In this document: positions 1 to 11,956 of the stretch, piece after piece
Position numbering within the stretch: the first letter of the stretch is position 1
Layout of the letters: every line of letters begins with the position of its first letter
Origin: an uncultured Lachnospiraceae bacterium
GTDB lineage: Bacteria > Bacillota > Clostridia > Lachnospirales > Lachnospiraceae
NCBI GenBank assembly: GCA_947164865.1
Contig: CAMUYA010000022.1
Span: forward strand, 1-61,179
Direction of reading: 5' to 3'
Length of the DNA: 61,179 bases
Notes under the pieces: generated by a model
Database searches by the model: none
The model's input: only the letters and a program-made list of their open reading frames with translations
Told to the model about the DNA's origin: nothing
Made by a program: the position numbers and the translations under genes

Positions 1-20
1 CCGGGCGTTTTTGATACGCG

Positions 21-40
21 ATTTCTCCGCTAGGAGAAAT
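21..40. repeat. short perfect hairpin next to the pckA terminator
   Basis: An 8-bp perfect inverted repeat (ATTTCTCC / GGAGAAAT) with a 4-base loop lies just beyond the pckA terminator. Its right half continues into the 16-mer GGAGAAATTTCCTATA (33-48), which recurs exactly at 47719-47734 in another intergenic hairpin. It may be a member of a short dispersed repeat family; no function can be assigned. Confidence 0.5.
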
Positions 41-52
41 TTCCTATAAAGC

Positions 53-86
53 AAAAAAAGACCGCCGCATAATAGCGACGGTCTTT
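53..86 (-). terminator. Rho-independent terminator of pckA
   Basis: Read on the minus strand, a 12-bp stem (AAAGACCGUCGC / GCGGCGGUCUUU, with one G-U pair) is followed directly by a run of T. It sits about 30 nt after the pckA stop codon. Confidence 0.85.
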
Positions 87-117
87 GAAGTAATACGATA
101 ATTCAGTGTGCTGTGAA

Positions 118-1740
118 TTACAGCTGAGGTCCTGCTGCAACAAGTGCCTTACCTGCTTCATTGGTCTCATACTTCTTGAAGTTCTTGATAAAGCGGCCTG
201 CAAGATCCTTAGCCTTCTCTTCCCACTCGGAAGGATTAGCATAAGTATCTCTGGGATCAAGGATCTCTGTTGATACTCCGGGAAGCTCTGTGGGTACTTC
301 GAAATCGAAGTAAGGAATCTTCTTGGTAGGAGCCTTTCCGATGTCACCGTTAAGGATCGCATCGATGATTCCTCTGGTGTCGGGAATAGAGATTCTCTTT
401 CCGGTTCCGTTCCATCCGGTGTTAACAAGATAAGCCTTTGCTCCGCTCTTCTGCATCTTCTTAACAAGCTCCTCGCCGTACTTGGTGGGATGAAGCTCAA
501 GGAATGCCTGTCCGAAGCAAGCTGAGAATGTAGGAGTAGGCTCAGTGATTCCACGCTCGGTTCCTGCAAGCTTTGCAGTGAATCCGGAAAGGAAATAGTA
601 CTGGGTCTGCTCGGGAGTAAGGATAGATACAGGAGGAAGCACTCCGAATGCATCTGCTGAAAGGAAGATTACATTCTCTGCTGCGGGGCCTGCAGATACT
701 CCGTTAACATTCTTGGCGATATTCTTGATGTGCTCGATAGGATAAGATACACGAGTGTTCTCGGTTACGCTCTTGTCTGCGAAATCGATCTTTCCTGCTG
801 CATCAACGGTAACATTCTCAAGAAGAGCATCTCTCTTGATAGCGCCGTAGATGTCGGGCTCATTCTCCTTGGAGAGGTTGATAACCTTAGCGTAGCATCC
901 GCCCTCGAGGTTGAATACTCCATTGTCATCCCAGCCGTGCTCGTCATCACCGATGAGGAGTCTCTTGGGATCGGTTGAAAGTGTTGTCTTACCTGTTCCT
1001 GAAAGACCGAAGAAGATAGCGGTGTGCTTTCCTTCCATATCGGTATTTGCGGAGCAGTGCATGGAAGCCATTCCCTGAAGAGGAAGGAAATAGTTCTGCA
1101 TTGAGAACATACCCTTCTTCATCTCTCCGCCGTACCAGGTGTTAAGGATAACCTGCTCGCGGCTTGTAACGTTGAAGAGAACTGCTGTCTCGGAATTGAG
1201 GCCGAGTTCCTTATAATTGTCAACCTTTGCCTTGGAAGCGGTATATACTACGAAGTTGGGCTCGAAGGAAGCCTCTTCTTCTGCTGTGGGCTTGATGAAC
1301 ATATTTCTTACGAAATGAGCCTGCCAAGCAACTTCCATTATGAAACGAACTGCCATTCTGGTGTCCTTGTTAGCGCCGCAGAAAGCGTCAACAACAAAGA
1401 GTCTCTTGTTTGAAAGCTCGTCAACCGCAAGCTTCTTGCATGCATCCCATGCAGCCTGGCTTGCGGGATGGTTGTCGTTGGGATACTCAGGTGTGGTCCA
1501 CCATACGGTATCGTGAGACTTAGCATCGTCTACGATGAATTTGTCTTTGGGAGAACGTCCTGTATAAATACCGGTCATAACGTTAACTGCATCGAGCTCG
1601 GTAAGCTGTCCCTTATCATACCCCGTAAGATCAGCCTTTGTCTCCTCTTCGAATAGAAGCTCGTACGAAGGGTTGTAGATGATTTCTGTGGCACCGGTTA
1701 TGCCATACTGACTTAGATCAATGTTCTTCATTTGTTTCAT
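118..1740 (-). CDS. pckA: phosphoenolpyruvate carboxykinase (ATP)
   Basis: Cytosolic enzyme interconverting oxaloacetate + ATP and PEP + CO2 + ADP. The 540-residue length is that of the ATP-dependent family. Visible signatures are the GRSPKDKF segment near residue 60, the kinase-1a P-loop [11 protein letters not shown] near residue 246, the metal-binding LIGDDEHGW stretch just after it, and the ENTRVSYP segment. It is monocistronic, with its own consensus-like promoter (1838-1865) and terminator (53-86). In fermentative anaerobes this enzyme often runs toward oxaloacetate, conserving ATP. That would feed the oxaloacetate-using decarboxylase operon at 39922-45235, but the direction of flux here is inference. 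Confidence 0.97.
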   Translation of the reverse strand: MKQMKNIDLSQYGITGATEIIYNPSYELLFEEETKADLTGYDKGQLTELDAVNVMTGIYTGRSPKDKFIVDDAKSHDTVWWTTPEYPNDNHPASQAAWDACKKLAVDELSNKRLFVVDAFCGANKDTRMAVRFIMEVAWQAHFVRNMFIKPTAEEEASFEPNFVVYTASKAKVDNYKELGLNSETAVLFNVTSREQVILNTWYGGEMKKGMFSMQNYFLPLQGMASMHCSANTDMEGKHTAIFFGLSGTGKTTLSTDPKRLLIGDDEHGWDDNGVFNLEGGCYAKVINLSKENEPDIYGAIKRDALLENVTVDAAGKIDFADKSVTENTRVSYPIEHIKNIAKNVNGVSAGPAAENVIFLSADAFGVLPPVSILTPEQTQYYFLSGFTAKLAGTERGITEPTPTFSACFGQAFLELHPTKYGEELVKKMQKSGAKAYLVNTGWNGTGKRISIPDTRGIIDAILNGDIGKAPTKKIPYFDFEVPTELPGVSTEILDPRDTYANPSEWEEKAKDLAGRFIKNFKKYETNEAGKALVAAGPQL

Positions 1741-1837
1741 CCTTTCTCTGTTTCTGTATATTTTTGACGCCGGAAAAGATAACAGACCAAAAGGTTCCCC
1801 GGTTAACTTTTCGCGGACGAAAAAATACCCTTATTAT

Positions 1838-1865
1838 ATTTTAGCAAACACTTGGAAATTGTCAA
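1838..1865 (-). promoter_or_regulatory. sigma-A type promoter of pckA
   Basis: On the minus strand TTGACA (1865-1860) is followed after 16 nt by TAAAAT (1843-1838), with an overlapping ATATAAT just downstream. It lies about 100 nt upstream of the pckA start, leaving a leader of roughly 90 nt. Confidence 0.7.
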
Positions 1866-1933
1866 TATACCACAGCTCAACATCCCTGCAAAAAAATGAA
1901 CTTTTCTATCATTATGGACACACCTGTCAGATA

Positions 1934-5095
<3,162 letters not shown>

Positions 5096-5134
5096 ATTCC
5101 GTCATTCCCATCGTGAACTTTGTTCTTATCCTGC

Positions 5135-6127
5135 TCAGTTAAGTACTTTACTCAGCAGCTCTGCATCGTAGCTGTTCTTAAAAATATCAAAAGCTTCTGA
5201 TGTGGCATCCCTAAACTCATCAAGGTCGGGATAAGTTATATTCATTCCGGCATCCTCAAGAGCTGAAACAAAATCTTCAGTCTGTTTACGTATAAGCTCT
5301 CTGTCTTTCTCCTGGGCTTTGAGAGCCGCCTCATGAAGAATCTTTTTATCTGCTTCCGACAGATCATCCCATACATCCTGTCTGATCACAAAAAGCATAA
5401 CATCATAGCTGTGATTTGTGATGGCAAGATTCTTCTGGACCTCGTAAAGCCCGTTATTGTAGATGACGGGGATCGGGTTTTCCTGGGCATCGAATTCGCC
5501 CTTTGCAAGCGCATCCTTCAGTTCATTAAAGGGAAGCACTTTGGGCTTCGCATCAAGAAGAAGCATCGTCTCCATCACTATCTGATTCTCGGGAGTGCGT
5601 ATATTCAGGCCGTTCATATCCGACACCGAATTAATGGGGCCGAAGCTCTCGGATGTGGTTACGCATCTGAAGCCGTTATCATAATGCGCAAGCACCTTGA
5701 TATTGAAATCGGGAAGATTCTTTTCCGCAGTTTCTTCCAGTTCCCCGTCTACAAAATCCCAGGCTTCGTCAAATCCATCAAATAAAAAGGGCATTGCGGA
5801 TATCCCCACATTGGTATCATACATCGCAAAATTACCCGCGCTGGATGCGGTAATATCCACTTCTCCGTTTACGACACCTTTTATCAGATCCGAATCCGCT
5901 CCGAGCTGACTGTCGGGGTAGATCTCTATCTTGATCCTGCCATCCGTCGCTTTTTCCACTTCTTCCTTGAAAAGCTCGGTGGAGATCACTCTCGGATCAG
6001 ATGCACCGGTAGAAAAACCGGCCTTTAATACTATTTCTTTATCGGATATCTTACCGCCGCCGCAGCCTGCCAGTAAAGCACACATCGACGCAGCCATAAG
6101 AAAGATCCCAACCTTTTTAAACTTCAT
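5135..6127 (-). CDS. TRAP-type solute-binding lipoprotein (DctP family)
   Basis: A 330-residue extracytoplasmic binding protein with a lipoprotein signal (lipobox LLAGC, Cys at about 22). The mature domain has typical DctP features: GADSDLIKGVVNGEVDI, the FRCVTTS strand, the conserved INSVSDMNGLNIRTPEN region, and DAQENP near the hinge. TRAP binding proteins usually accompany DctQ and DctM membrane subunits; neither is in this window. The gene lies between a response regulator and a hybrid kinase on the same strand with gaps of 33 and 39 nt. A sensing role is therefore more likely than transport by a local permease, though a permease elsewhere cannot be excluded. The SD is GGAGG, embedded in a 12-bp palindrome. 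Confidence 0.9.
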   Translation of the reverse strand: MKFKKVGIFLMAASMCALLAGCGGGKISDKEIVLKAGFSTGASDPRVISTELFKEEVEKATDGRIKIEIYPDSQLGADSDLIKGVVNGEVDITASSAGNFAMYDTNVGISAMPFLFDGFDEAWDFVDGELEETAEKNLPDFNIKVLAHYDNGFRCVTTSESFGPINSVSDMNGLNIRTPENQIVMETMLLLDAKPKVLPFNELKDALAKGEFDAQENPIPVIYNNGLYEVQKNLAITNHSYDVMLFVIRQDVWDDLSEADKKILHEAALKAQEKDRELIRKQTEDFVSALEDAGMNITYPDLDEFRDATSEAFDIFKNSYDAELLSKVLN

Positions 6128-6128
6128 A

Positions 6129-6140
6129 AGGTTTAAACCT
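6129..6140. promoter_or_regulatory. 12-bp palindrome overlapping the dctP-like SD
   Basis: AGGTTTAAACCT is a perfect palindrome in the 33-nt gap between the response regulator and the solute-binding protein. It overlaps the GGAGG ribosome binding site. It could pair in the mRNA or bind a protein, or it could be chance. Confidence 0.3.
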
Positions 6141-6160
6141 CCGAAACATAGAACTTAAAA

Positions 6161-7129
6161 CTATTTAAACACCTTGTTTACCATGGCCATGAGTGAGTCA
6201 TAGCTCACAGGCTTGGGAATATATCCCTGGGGCTTAAGCTTTACTACTTCCATAACACGCTCTTTATCTTTAACACCTGTCATGAACACGATAGGCACAC
6301 TTTGCATTCCGGGCATCTTCCTGATGTTGACAAACACTTCCGGTCCCTTTTCCTCAGGCATTTCGTAGTCGAGAAGAATAAGATCGGTGCGTTTTTTCTC
6401 CAGAAATTTATATGCGAGCTTTCCGCCTTTGGCGGTGGCTATCTCATAATCATCATGCAGATAATCCTTTATAATCTTGAGCATAAGAGGATCGTCATCG
6501 ATGATCAGGATGTGTCTCTTGTTGGAATCTGCAGCCTGCGTGGGTGCCTGTGTTTGAGCGGGTGCCGGGGCAGGGGCGGGAGTCGGCGCCTTTTCCTCAA
6601 CCGGCGCTGCACTTTCAGCAGATGCATTACTTTCAGCAGGCGCTGCATTTTCAGCAGGTGCGAGCTTGCCTCCGTCTTCTATCTCATCATCTACCTGCGC
6701 AAGTATATCATCCCATGAAGATGAGCTTCCGGCAGAGGTTTCCGACTCGTGAGCACTCGCTGTTTCCTTCCCCGAAAGAAAAGCAGCCACGACCTCCTGC
6801 GCTTTGGCTGAAGTAGAAGCATGATCGGCCTTAAATGCCACCCTTGCATCGCAGGCGCTTTCGAAATTTTCGATCTCATAACTGCTTCCCACAAGTATCA
6901 GCTTGACCTGCGGCTGTCTTTTGATCGCTTCCGATACATTTATCATAATATCGGTCGCTTCATCCGACATACAATAAACCAGAGCCTCGGGGGCAAAATG
7001 ATTAATATGCTTTTCGATATCTTCTTCGATGGATTGGCATCCAATGGGGTCGAATGCGGCATTTCCGTCTTCGAAAAAGCCTCTCATCACCCGGACATTC
7101 AATCCCGTAAGCAGTATCTTATAAGCCAT
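6161..7129 (-). CDS. response regulator, pseudo-receiver plus receiver, no output domain
   Basis: A 322-residue cytosolic protein. Residues 1-120 look like a degenerate receiver (starts KILLTG; no acidic pocket and no phospho-Asp). Residues 155-203 are an Ala/Pro/Glu-rich linker. Residues 205-322 form a canonical receiver: IIDDDP acidic pair, phospho-Asp about 254 in LILLDYEMP, Thr in VFMTG, Lys-Pro about 306. No DNA-binding or enzymatic domain follows. The start at 7129 is preferred because GGAGG lies 8 nt upstream; an upstream ATG would overlap the preceding gene. It precedes a solute-binding lipoprotein and a hybrid kinase, probably in one transcript. A paralogue lies at 13716-14468. Confidence 0.9.
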   Translation of the reverse strand: MAYKILLTGLNVRVMRGFFEDGNAAFDPIGCQSIEEDIEKHINHFAPEALVYCMSDEATDIMINVSEAIKRQPQVKLILVGSSYEIENFESACDARVAFKADHASTSAKAQEVVAAFLSGKETASAHESETSAGSSSSWDDILAQVDDEIEDGGKLAPAENAAPAESNASAESAAPVEEKAPTPAPAPAPAQTQAPTQAADSNKRHILIIDDDPLMLKIIKDYLHDDYEIATAKGGKLAYKFLEKKRTDLILLDYEMPEEKGPEVFVNIRKMPGMQSVPIVFMTGVKDKERVMEVVKLKPQGYIPKPVSYDSLMAMVNKVFK

Positions 7130-7155
7130 AAAGAAATCCTCCGTTTTGATCAGTC

Positions 7156-9087
7156 TTAATCTATCGGCGCAGTCTCCTGCAAAAGCCATTTTGCTTCTTC
7201 TTCCGTAAGGTAAGGAGTTATCTTATCCTTTACCTTTTCGTGATAAGCATTGAGAAGCTCTTTATCCTTATCCGTCATAAGATCCGGATCGATGCTGCGC
7301 CTGTCAAAAGGCACCATGGTGAGGGTTTCAAATCCGTAGAACGGGCCGTAATCGGCTTCATAATCCGGATTCATTTTTGATACGCTTTTCTTTTCCAGCT
7401 TGTGCGCAGGAAGGCATACCATCATGTTTTCGAGCCTGATCCCGAACTTTCCGTCAAGATATACTCCCGGTTCATCGGAAGTGATCATGCCCTCCTCAAA
7501 AGCAGCCGTCAGCTTTCTTCCCGCAGCGCTTCTGTTAATACTCTGGGGTCCCTCATGTACATTCAGTAAAAAGCCCACTCCGTGGCCGGTTCCGTGGCGA
7601 TAGTCCGCGCCCAGTTCAAAGAGCGGCATTCTGGCAATAATATCGAGATTCTGCCCAGTTATACCCTCGGGGAACACCGCGTCGGCAAGCCTCAGATTTC
7701 CCACAAGTACCGCTGTATAAAGCTTCTTTTCTTCTTCCGACGCTTCACCCATCATTACCGTGCGGGTGATGTCCGTAGTGCCGGACATATACTGTCCGCC
7801 TGTGTCCATCAGAAGAAAGCTGTCTTTTTCTATAACCGCATTGCTCTTTTCATCCGGTTCATAATGGATGATGGCTCCATGTGCTCCCGTGGCAATTATG
7901 GGAGCAAAGCTCTGGTCGAGGAATCCCTCCATCTCTTTCCTTAGGCTAAGAAGGATATCCGCTACCTCGAGCTCCGTAACCTTTTTCTTTCCGGATTTGA
8001 ACTCCTCGCTTTCGCGAAGAAGGTGCAGCCGGTATATAAGCTTTGTTACCGCAGCTCCGTCGAGGATATGAGCCTTTCTCTCAAACTCTGTCTCCTCCGG
8101 AGTCTTTCGGGATTTCATCAAAATGATAGGGCATTTATCTTCGATAATGTCCTCTTTTGATGATCCCTTCTCAAGTGAATTATACAGAGTATATGAAATG
8201 CGATCGGGATCTATCATAGATTTTCCCGCAGATAAAGCATCTGCATCCGATCTGCCGGCCGGCGACTCCAGATCACTGTATATCCGGTCGTAATCCTTTA
8301 ATTCAACCCCGTCCTTTTCCAGCTCATCTCTTACTTCATCAGGTATCACCGATCTGTTGACGTAAAGCACTGCTTCATTATTGCGGATCAGCGCATAAGA
8401 GAGAACAACAGGATTAAAGTCAATATCTCCTCCCCTTAAAAGAAACAGCCATGCGATATCATCAAGACTTGAAAGAAGGAGCATCCGGGCGCCTTTCTTT
8501 TTCATGTCGGCTCTGACTCTCGAGAGCCTCTCCGCCCTTGATTCACCGGTGTTTTCTTTTGAGATGAGCCAAGCCTTGTTTGCGGGAAGGGCAGGCCTGT
8601 CTGCCCACACTCCCTCTGCGATATCCGTTAATACGATCCCCGCTTTAACGGGATTCTCGGCATCCGCGCATGCCTTTTTTTCAGCCTTTTCACAAACTTC
8701 CTCAAGCTCTCTTCCGCGCCCTAAAGGAATGCATCTTCCGTCAAAGCCAAGCTTTTCGCCGGGGAGCATGTGCTCCTCCAGAAAGCCTTCAACAGTGGGG
8801 ACACCTTTCATCCCCATCTTCATAAGCTCTATTCCGGTGCCCTCTAACTGCTCCGATGCCTGAAGAAAATATCTTCCGTCTGTCCAGAGAGCCGCGCCAT
8901 CCTTCCACACAAGCAGATCACCGTTGGATCCGTTAAATCCGCTGAAATATTCACGAGCTTTGAAATAGTCACAGACATATTCCGATCCGTGAAAATCAGC
9001 TGTCAAAAAGAGGTAATAATCAATGCCCTCTCTTTTCATGGCCGCCCTTAAGCTTTCCAGACGACCCCTGATCTTATCGTTATACAT
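7156..9087 (-). CDS. aminopeptidase P family (M24B) metallopeptidase
   Basis: A 643-residue Xaa-Pro aminopeptidase, of the long type with two creatinase-like N-terminal domains, a pita-bread M24 domain from about 330, and a C-terminal extension. The dinuclear metal ligands are visible: two Asp in LLMDTGGQY...TTDITRTV, His in RHGTGHGVGF, and Glu residues in SDEPGVY and GIRLENM. It probably releases N-terminal residues ahead of proline in the cytosol. The start is supported by AGGAAG 7-8 nt upstream. The next gene begins 26 nt downstream, so it may share a transcript with the signalling genes by position only. Confidence 0.95.
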   Translation of the reverse strand: MYNDKIRGRLESLRAAMKREGIDYYLFLTADFHGSEYVCDYFKAREYFSGFNGSNGDLLVWKDGAALWTDGRYFLQASEQLEGTGIELMKMGMKGVPTVEGFLEEHMLPGEKLGFDGRCIPLGRGRELEEVCEKAEKKACADAENPVKAGIVLTDIAEGVWADRPALPANKAWLISKENTGESRAERLSRVRADMKKKGARMLLLSSLDDIAWLFLLRGGDIDFNPVVLSYALIRNNEAVLYVNRSVIPDEVRDELEKDGVELKDYDRIYSDLESPAGRSDADALSAGKSMIDPDRISYTLYNSLEKGSSKEDIIEDKCPIILMKSRKTPEETEFERKAHILDGAAVTKLIYRLHLLRESEEFKSGKKKVTELEVADILLSLRKEMEGFLDQSFAPIIATGAHGAIIHYEPDEKSNAVIEKDSFLLMDTGGQYMSGTTDITRTVMMGEASEEEKKLYTAVLVGNLRLADAVFPEGITGQNLDIIARMPLFELGADYRHGTGHGVGFLLNVHEGPQSINRSAAGRKLTAAFEEGMITSDEPGVYLDGKFGIRLENMMVCLPAHKLEKKSVSKMNPDYEADYGPFYGFETLTMVPFDRRSIDPDLMTDKDKELLNAYHEKVKDKITPYLTEEEAKWLLQETAPID

Positions 9088-9137
9088 ATCGCACTTCCTG
9101 TTTATTACTTTTTTACAACTGTATTATGTCTTTCCGA

Positions 9138-9404
9138 TCAGCCTCCAAAATAGGCAAATGCACCGTTAAAGAAAGCGATCAAAAATACGATACCGCATAT
9201 GATAAATGCGAGTATAAGCACGCAGAATTTTGAGCGCGCATAATTCCTGAGGTTGACATTTCCGCCTCCGCCAAGGGCAAATATAATGGCAAAGATGAAT
9301 CCCACCACAGGGATTGAAAAAAGCACCTCAAGCCAGAAATACTTCCATGGGCCGAGGGGTCTGAACTTTGAAGGTAATGATTCTTCGTTCATGAAATCAG
9401 ACAT
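9138..9404 (-). CDS. small membrane protein, function unknown
   Basis: An 88-residue protein with two hydrophobic segments (about 29-47 and 60-80) joined by a Gly/Asn loop (GGGGNVNLRNYARSKF). The N-terminus is polar and contains LGPWKYFWLEVLFSIPVVGF. It has a good AGGAGG site 7 nt before the ATG. This arrangement is common in small uncharacterised Firmicutes membrane proteins, and I do not assign a function. The 121-nt gap to deoC upstream shows no clear terminator, so it may be the last or next-to-last gene of the thrC-deoC transcript. Confidence 0.8.
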   Translation of the reverse strand: MSDFMNEESLPSKFRPLGPWKYFWLEVLFSIPVVGFIFAIIFALGGGGNVNLRNYARSKFCVLILAFIICGIVFLIAFFNGAFAYFGG

Positions 9405-9525
9405 ACTTATATCCTCCTGAATCTGTGTTGTTCGGTTTATCAGCGTTCAGATCCGCTGTTTTGCTTATATGCATTTTTATTTATGTTCATATTCGTTATT
9501 TTGCTTGCATGCTGTTTTATATCCT

Positions 9526-10173
9526 TCAGGATTCACTTATAAGCCCTACGGCCCTTGATGTACCTACGCGGTCACAACCGAGTCCGATAAACTTCTCAAG
9601 ATCCTCAAGGGTTGACACTCCTCCGGCTGCCTTGATCTTTACATCCGGGCCGATGTGCTTTTTGAAAAGCTCGATATCCTCAAAGGTCGCACCGCCGGTT
9701 CCAAAGCCCGTGGATGTTTTGATATAATCGGCACCCGCATTTGTGACAGCTTTGCACATGGCGATCTTTTCATCCTCTGTAAGATAGCAGGTCTCTATTA
9801 TAACCTTAAGGATCTTATCGCCACATGCTTCTTTGAGCTTATAGATCTCTTCTTCAACAGCGTCGTATCTTCCGTTTTTTACATCGGAAATATTGACCAC
9901 CATATCGATCTCATTTGCTCCGTCTTCGATCGCCTTTTTTGTCTCAGCGATCTTGCTTTCCGTAACGCTGTAGCCCAGTGGGAATCCCACCACCGTACAG
10001 ATATTCAGATCCGGGAAAGCTTTATGCACTCTCGCTATGTAACAGGGAGGAATGCACACACTCGCGCATTTAAATCTTATAGCCTCTTCGCAGAGTGTTT
10101 TAATATCTTCCCACTTGGCAAAGGGCTTTAAGAGCGTGTGATCCACATGGGAAAGCATTTCTTCGTTGGTCAT
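9526..10173 (-). CDS. deoC: deoxyribose-phosphate aldolase
   Basis: A 215-residue class I aldolase cleaving 2-deoxyribose 5-phosphate to acetaldehyde and glyceraldehyde 3-phosphate during deoxynucleoside catabolism. Recognisable segments are VDHTLLKP at the N-terminus, SVCIPPCYI, VVGFPLGY, the Schiff-base Lys in DYIKTSTGF, and KAAGGVST near the C-terminus. The start at 10173 (MTNEEML) is preferred because GGATGAGG lies 6-7 nt upstream and it matches the family N-terminus; longer starts at 10215 and 10185 are open. It lies 51 nt downstream of thrC, separated by two small hairpins. Confidence 0.96.
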   Translation of the reverse strand: MTNEEMLSHVDHTLLKPFAKWEDIKTLCEEAIRFKCASVCIPPCYIARVHKAFPDLNICTVVGFPLGYSVTESKIAETKKAIEDGANEIDMVVNISDVKNGRYDAVEEEIYKLKEACGDKILKVIIETCYLTEDEKIAMCKAVTNAGADYIKTSTGFGTGGATFEDIELFKKHIGPDVKIKAAGGVSTLEDLEKFIGLGCDRVGTSRAVGLISES

Positions 10174-10224
10174 ATAACACCTCATCCTTCTGCTTCGCAG
10201 ACACCCTTCCTTCAAGTGGAAGGC

Positions 10225-11709
10225 TTATTTTAAGAAGTTGCGTACCACATTCGGCATCTCGTTTATCTCGCATACATGATCATGAATGACCGGTGCGCTC
10301 CTTATCTCCTCAACCGCATTCGGAACCTTCACCTTTGCGATCTTTGAAAGTTCATCCACAAGTGCAAAATCATCCATCGCATCATATTTGGGATCTATAG
10401 CGTTCATTACGCTTCTGGTAAACTTAAAGGGACTTGCGGTGGATGCAATGACCGTCACAGCCTTGTCGCCTGTCTTTTCGGCATACTTTCTGTATACGTA
10501 AGAAGCAACCGCTGTATGAGTATCGATCACATATCCGCAATCCTTATATACTCTTGCGATCTCCTCAGCGGTCTCTTTTTCATCCGCAAATCCGCCGTAG
10601 AAATCCTTAAGCCCCTTTCTCTCCTCATCAGTGATGGAATAAACTCCTTTAGAAGAAAGATCTGCCATAAGCTCGTTATTTCTGGCAGGATCGTTGCCCG
10701 CAATACGGTAGATAAGTCTCTCAAGATTGGATGAGATAAGGATATCCATCGAGGGAGAACTGGTTAAGTGGAACTCCCTGTTCCTGTCATAATCTCCGCT
10801 TTCAAAGAAATCATAGAGCACCTTGTTGGTGTTGGATGCACATATGAGCTTTGCGACCGGAAGACCTATATTCTTGGCATAAAACGCTGCAAGGATATTG
10901 CCGAAATTACCGGTGGGAACAACAATATTTATGGCCTCGCCGTCCTTGATCTTCCCATCCTTTAAAAGCTGAGCATATGAATAAACATAGTAAACGATCT
11001 GAGGAACAAGACGTCCGATATTGATGGAGTTGGCAGATGAAAACCTGAAGCCTTTTTCACCCAGTTCCTTCTCAAGCTCCTTGTCACCGAACATTTTCTT
11101 AACGCCGGTCTGGGCATCGTCAAAGTTTCCTTTGATGCCGACCACAAGCGTATTTGCCCCTTTTTGAGTGACCATCTGCTTTTCCTGGATCGGGCTTACT
11201 CCGTTCTTGGGATAGAACACGATGATCCTGGTTCCCGCAACATCGGCAAATCCCGCAAGTGCGGCCTTTCCGGTATCTCCGCTTGTGGCTGTAAGAATGA
11301 CTATCTCATCTTTGATGTCATTCTTTCTTGCAGATGTGATCATCAGATGGGGAAGGATTGAAAGAGCCATATCCTTAAATGCGATGGTAGCACCGTGGAA
11401 AAGCTCGAGATAATAGGCTCCGTCCGCATACTTAAGAGGTGCTATTTCGGGCACATCGAACTTTGAATCGTACGCCCTGTCGATACAAGTCTTAAGTTCC
11501 TCCTGCGTAAAGTCCGTAAGGAACAGCTTCATTACCTCGTAAGCCACCTGCCGGTAGCTCATTTTTGAAAGATCCCCCAGGCTCACATCAAGCTCCGGGA
11601 TCCTGTCGGGAACAAACAATCCCCCATCCTCCGCAAGCCCTTTAAGAATAGCCTGCGAAGCCGTGATCTTTCCTCCATGTCCCCTGGTGCTGCTGTACAT
11701 AATTTCCAT
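10225..11709 (-). CDS. thrC: threonine synthase
   Basis: A 494-residue PLP enzyme converting O-phosphohomoserine to threonine in the cytosol. It opens with YSSTRG, has the PLP-lysine motif ATIAFKDMALS near residue 111, ATSGDTGKAAL for phosphate and PLP binding, and IVPTGNFGN in the middle. Length and motifs fit the long bacterial/yeast type. AGGAG lies 9 nt before the ATG at 11709; a second ATG at 11700 is possible. Upstream lies a structured 150-bp inverted-repeat element (11785-11934). I found no T-box signature that would point to tRNA-controlled regulation. Confidence 0.97.
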   Translation of the reverse strand: MEIMYSSTRGHGGKITASQAILKGLAEDGGLFVPDRIPELDVSLGDLSKMSYRQVAYEVMKLFLTDFTQEELKTCIDRAYDSKFDVPEIAPLKYADGAYYLELFHGATIAFKDMALSILPHLMITSARKNDIKDEIVILTATSGDTGKAALAGFADVAGTRIIVFYPKNGVSPIQEKQMVTQKGANTLVVGIKGNFDDAQTGVKKMFGDKELEKELGEKGFRFSSANSINIGRLVPQIVYYVYSYAQLLKDGKIKDGEAINIVVPTGNFGNILAAFYAKNIGLPVAKLICASNTNKVLYDFFESGDYDRNREFHLTSSPSMDILISSNLERLIYRIAGNDPARNNELMADLSSKGVYSITDEERKGLKDFYGGFADEKETAEEIARVYKDCGYVIDTHTAVASYVYRKYAEKTGDKAVTVIASTASPFKFTRSVMNAIDPKYDAMDDFALVDELSKIAKVKVPNAVEEIRSAPVIHDHVCEINEMPNVVRNFLK

Positions 11710-11784
11710 AATCTGTTACTCCTGCAATTCTTATATTTTATGTTCTATCATAATCTTCTGTTATTTGGGATGCAAAGCATCAGC

Positions 11785-11934
11785 CACGGGCAATGATAGC
11801 TTTTGTAAGCGCACCGTAGAGCGACGCCGGCACTTAGCGAAAACAAGCCCCAGCGCAGTTTGAGCTTAGTACCGCTGCCGGAGCGGCCCGAGGCGAGAGC
11901 CGTGTGCGCGTCAAAACTATCATTGACCGGGGTG
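11785..11934. repeat. inverted-repeat, GC-rich structured intergenic element
   Basis: The roughly 150-bp element sits between the HerA-like gene and thrC. Its ends are an imperfect inverted repeat of about 29 bp: 11785-11814 (core CAATGATAGCTTTTGTAAGC) against 11904-11934 (core CAATGATAGTTTTGACGCGC on the other strand). The GC-rich interior holds further self-complementary pieces around CCGGC and CTTAG/CTAAG. It encodes no convincing ORF. It could be a miniature mobile or REP-like repeat, a structured RNA, or a thrC leader. Confidence 0.6.
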
Positions 11935-11956
11935 TTACTAAGTTAATGTATATATA

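Noticed and set aside
7130..7189. Longer start for the response regulator at 6161
   Set aside because: It overlaps the preceding aminopeptidase gene and lacks the well-placed SD found for the ATG at 7129.
11785..11934. tRNA, rRNA fragment or T-box leader upstream of thrC
   Set aside because: There is no cloverleaf with a GTTCRA arm, no recognisable rRNA segment, and no T-box TGGNACC-type sequence.
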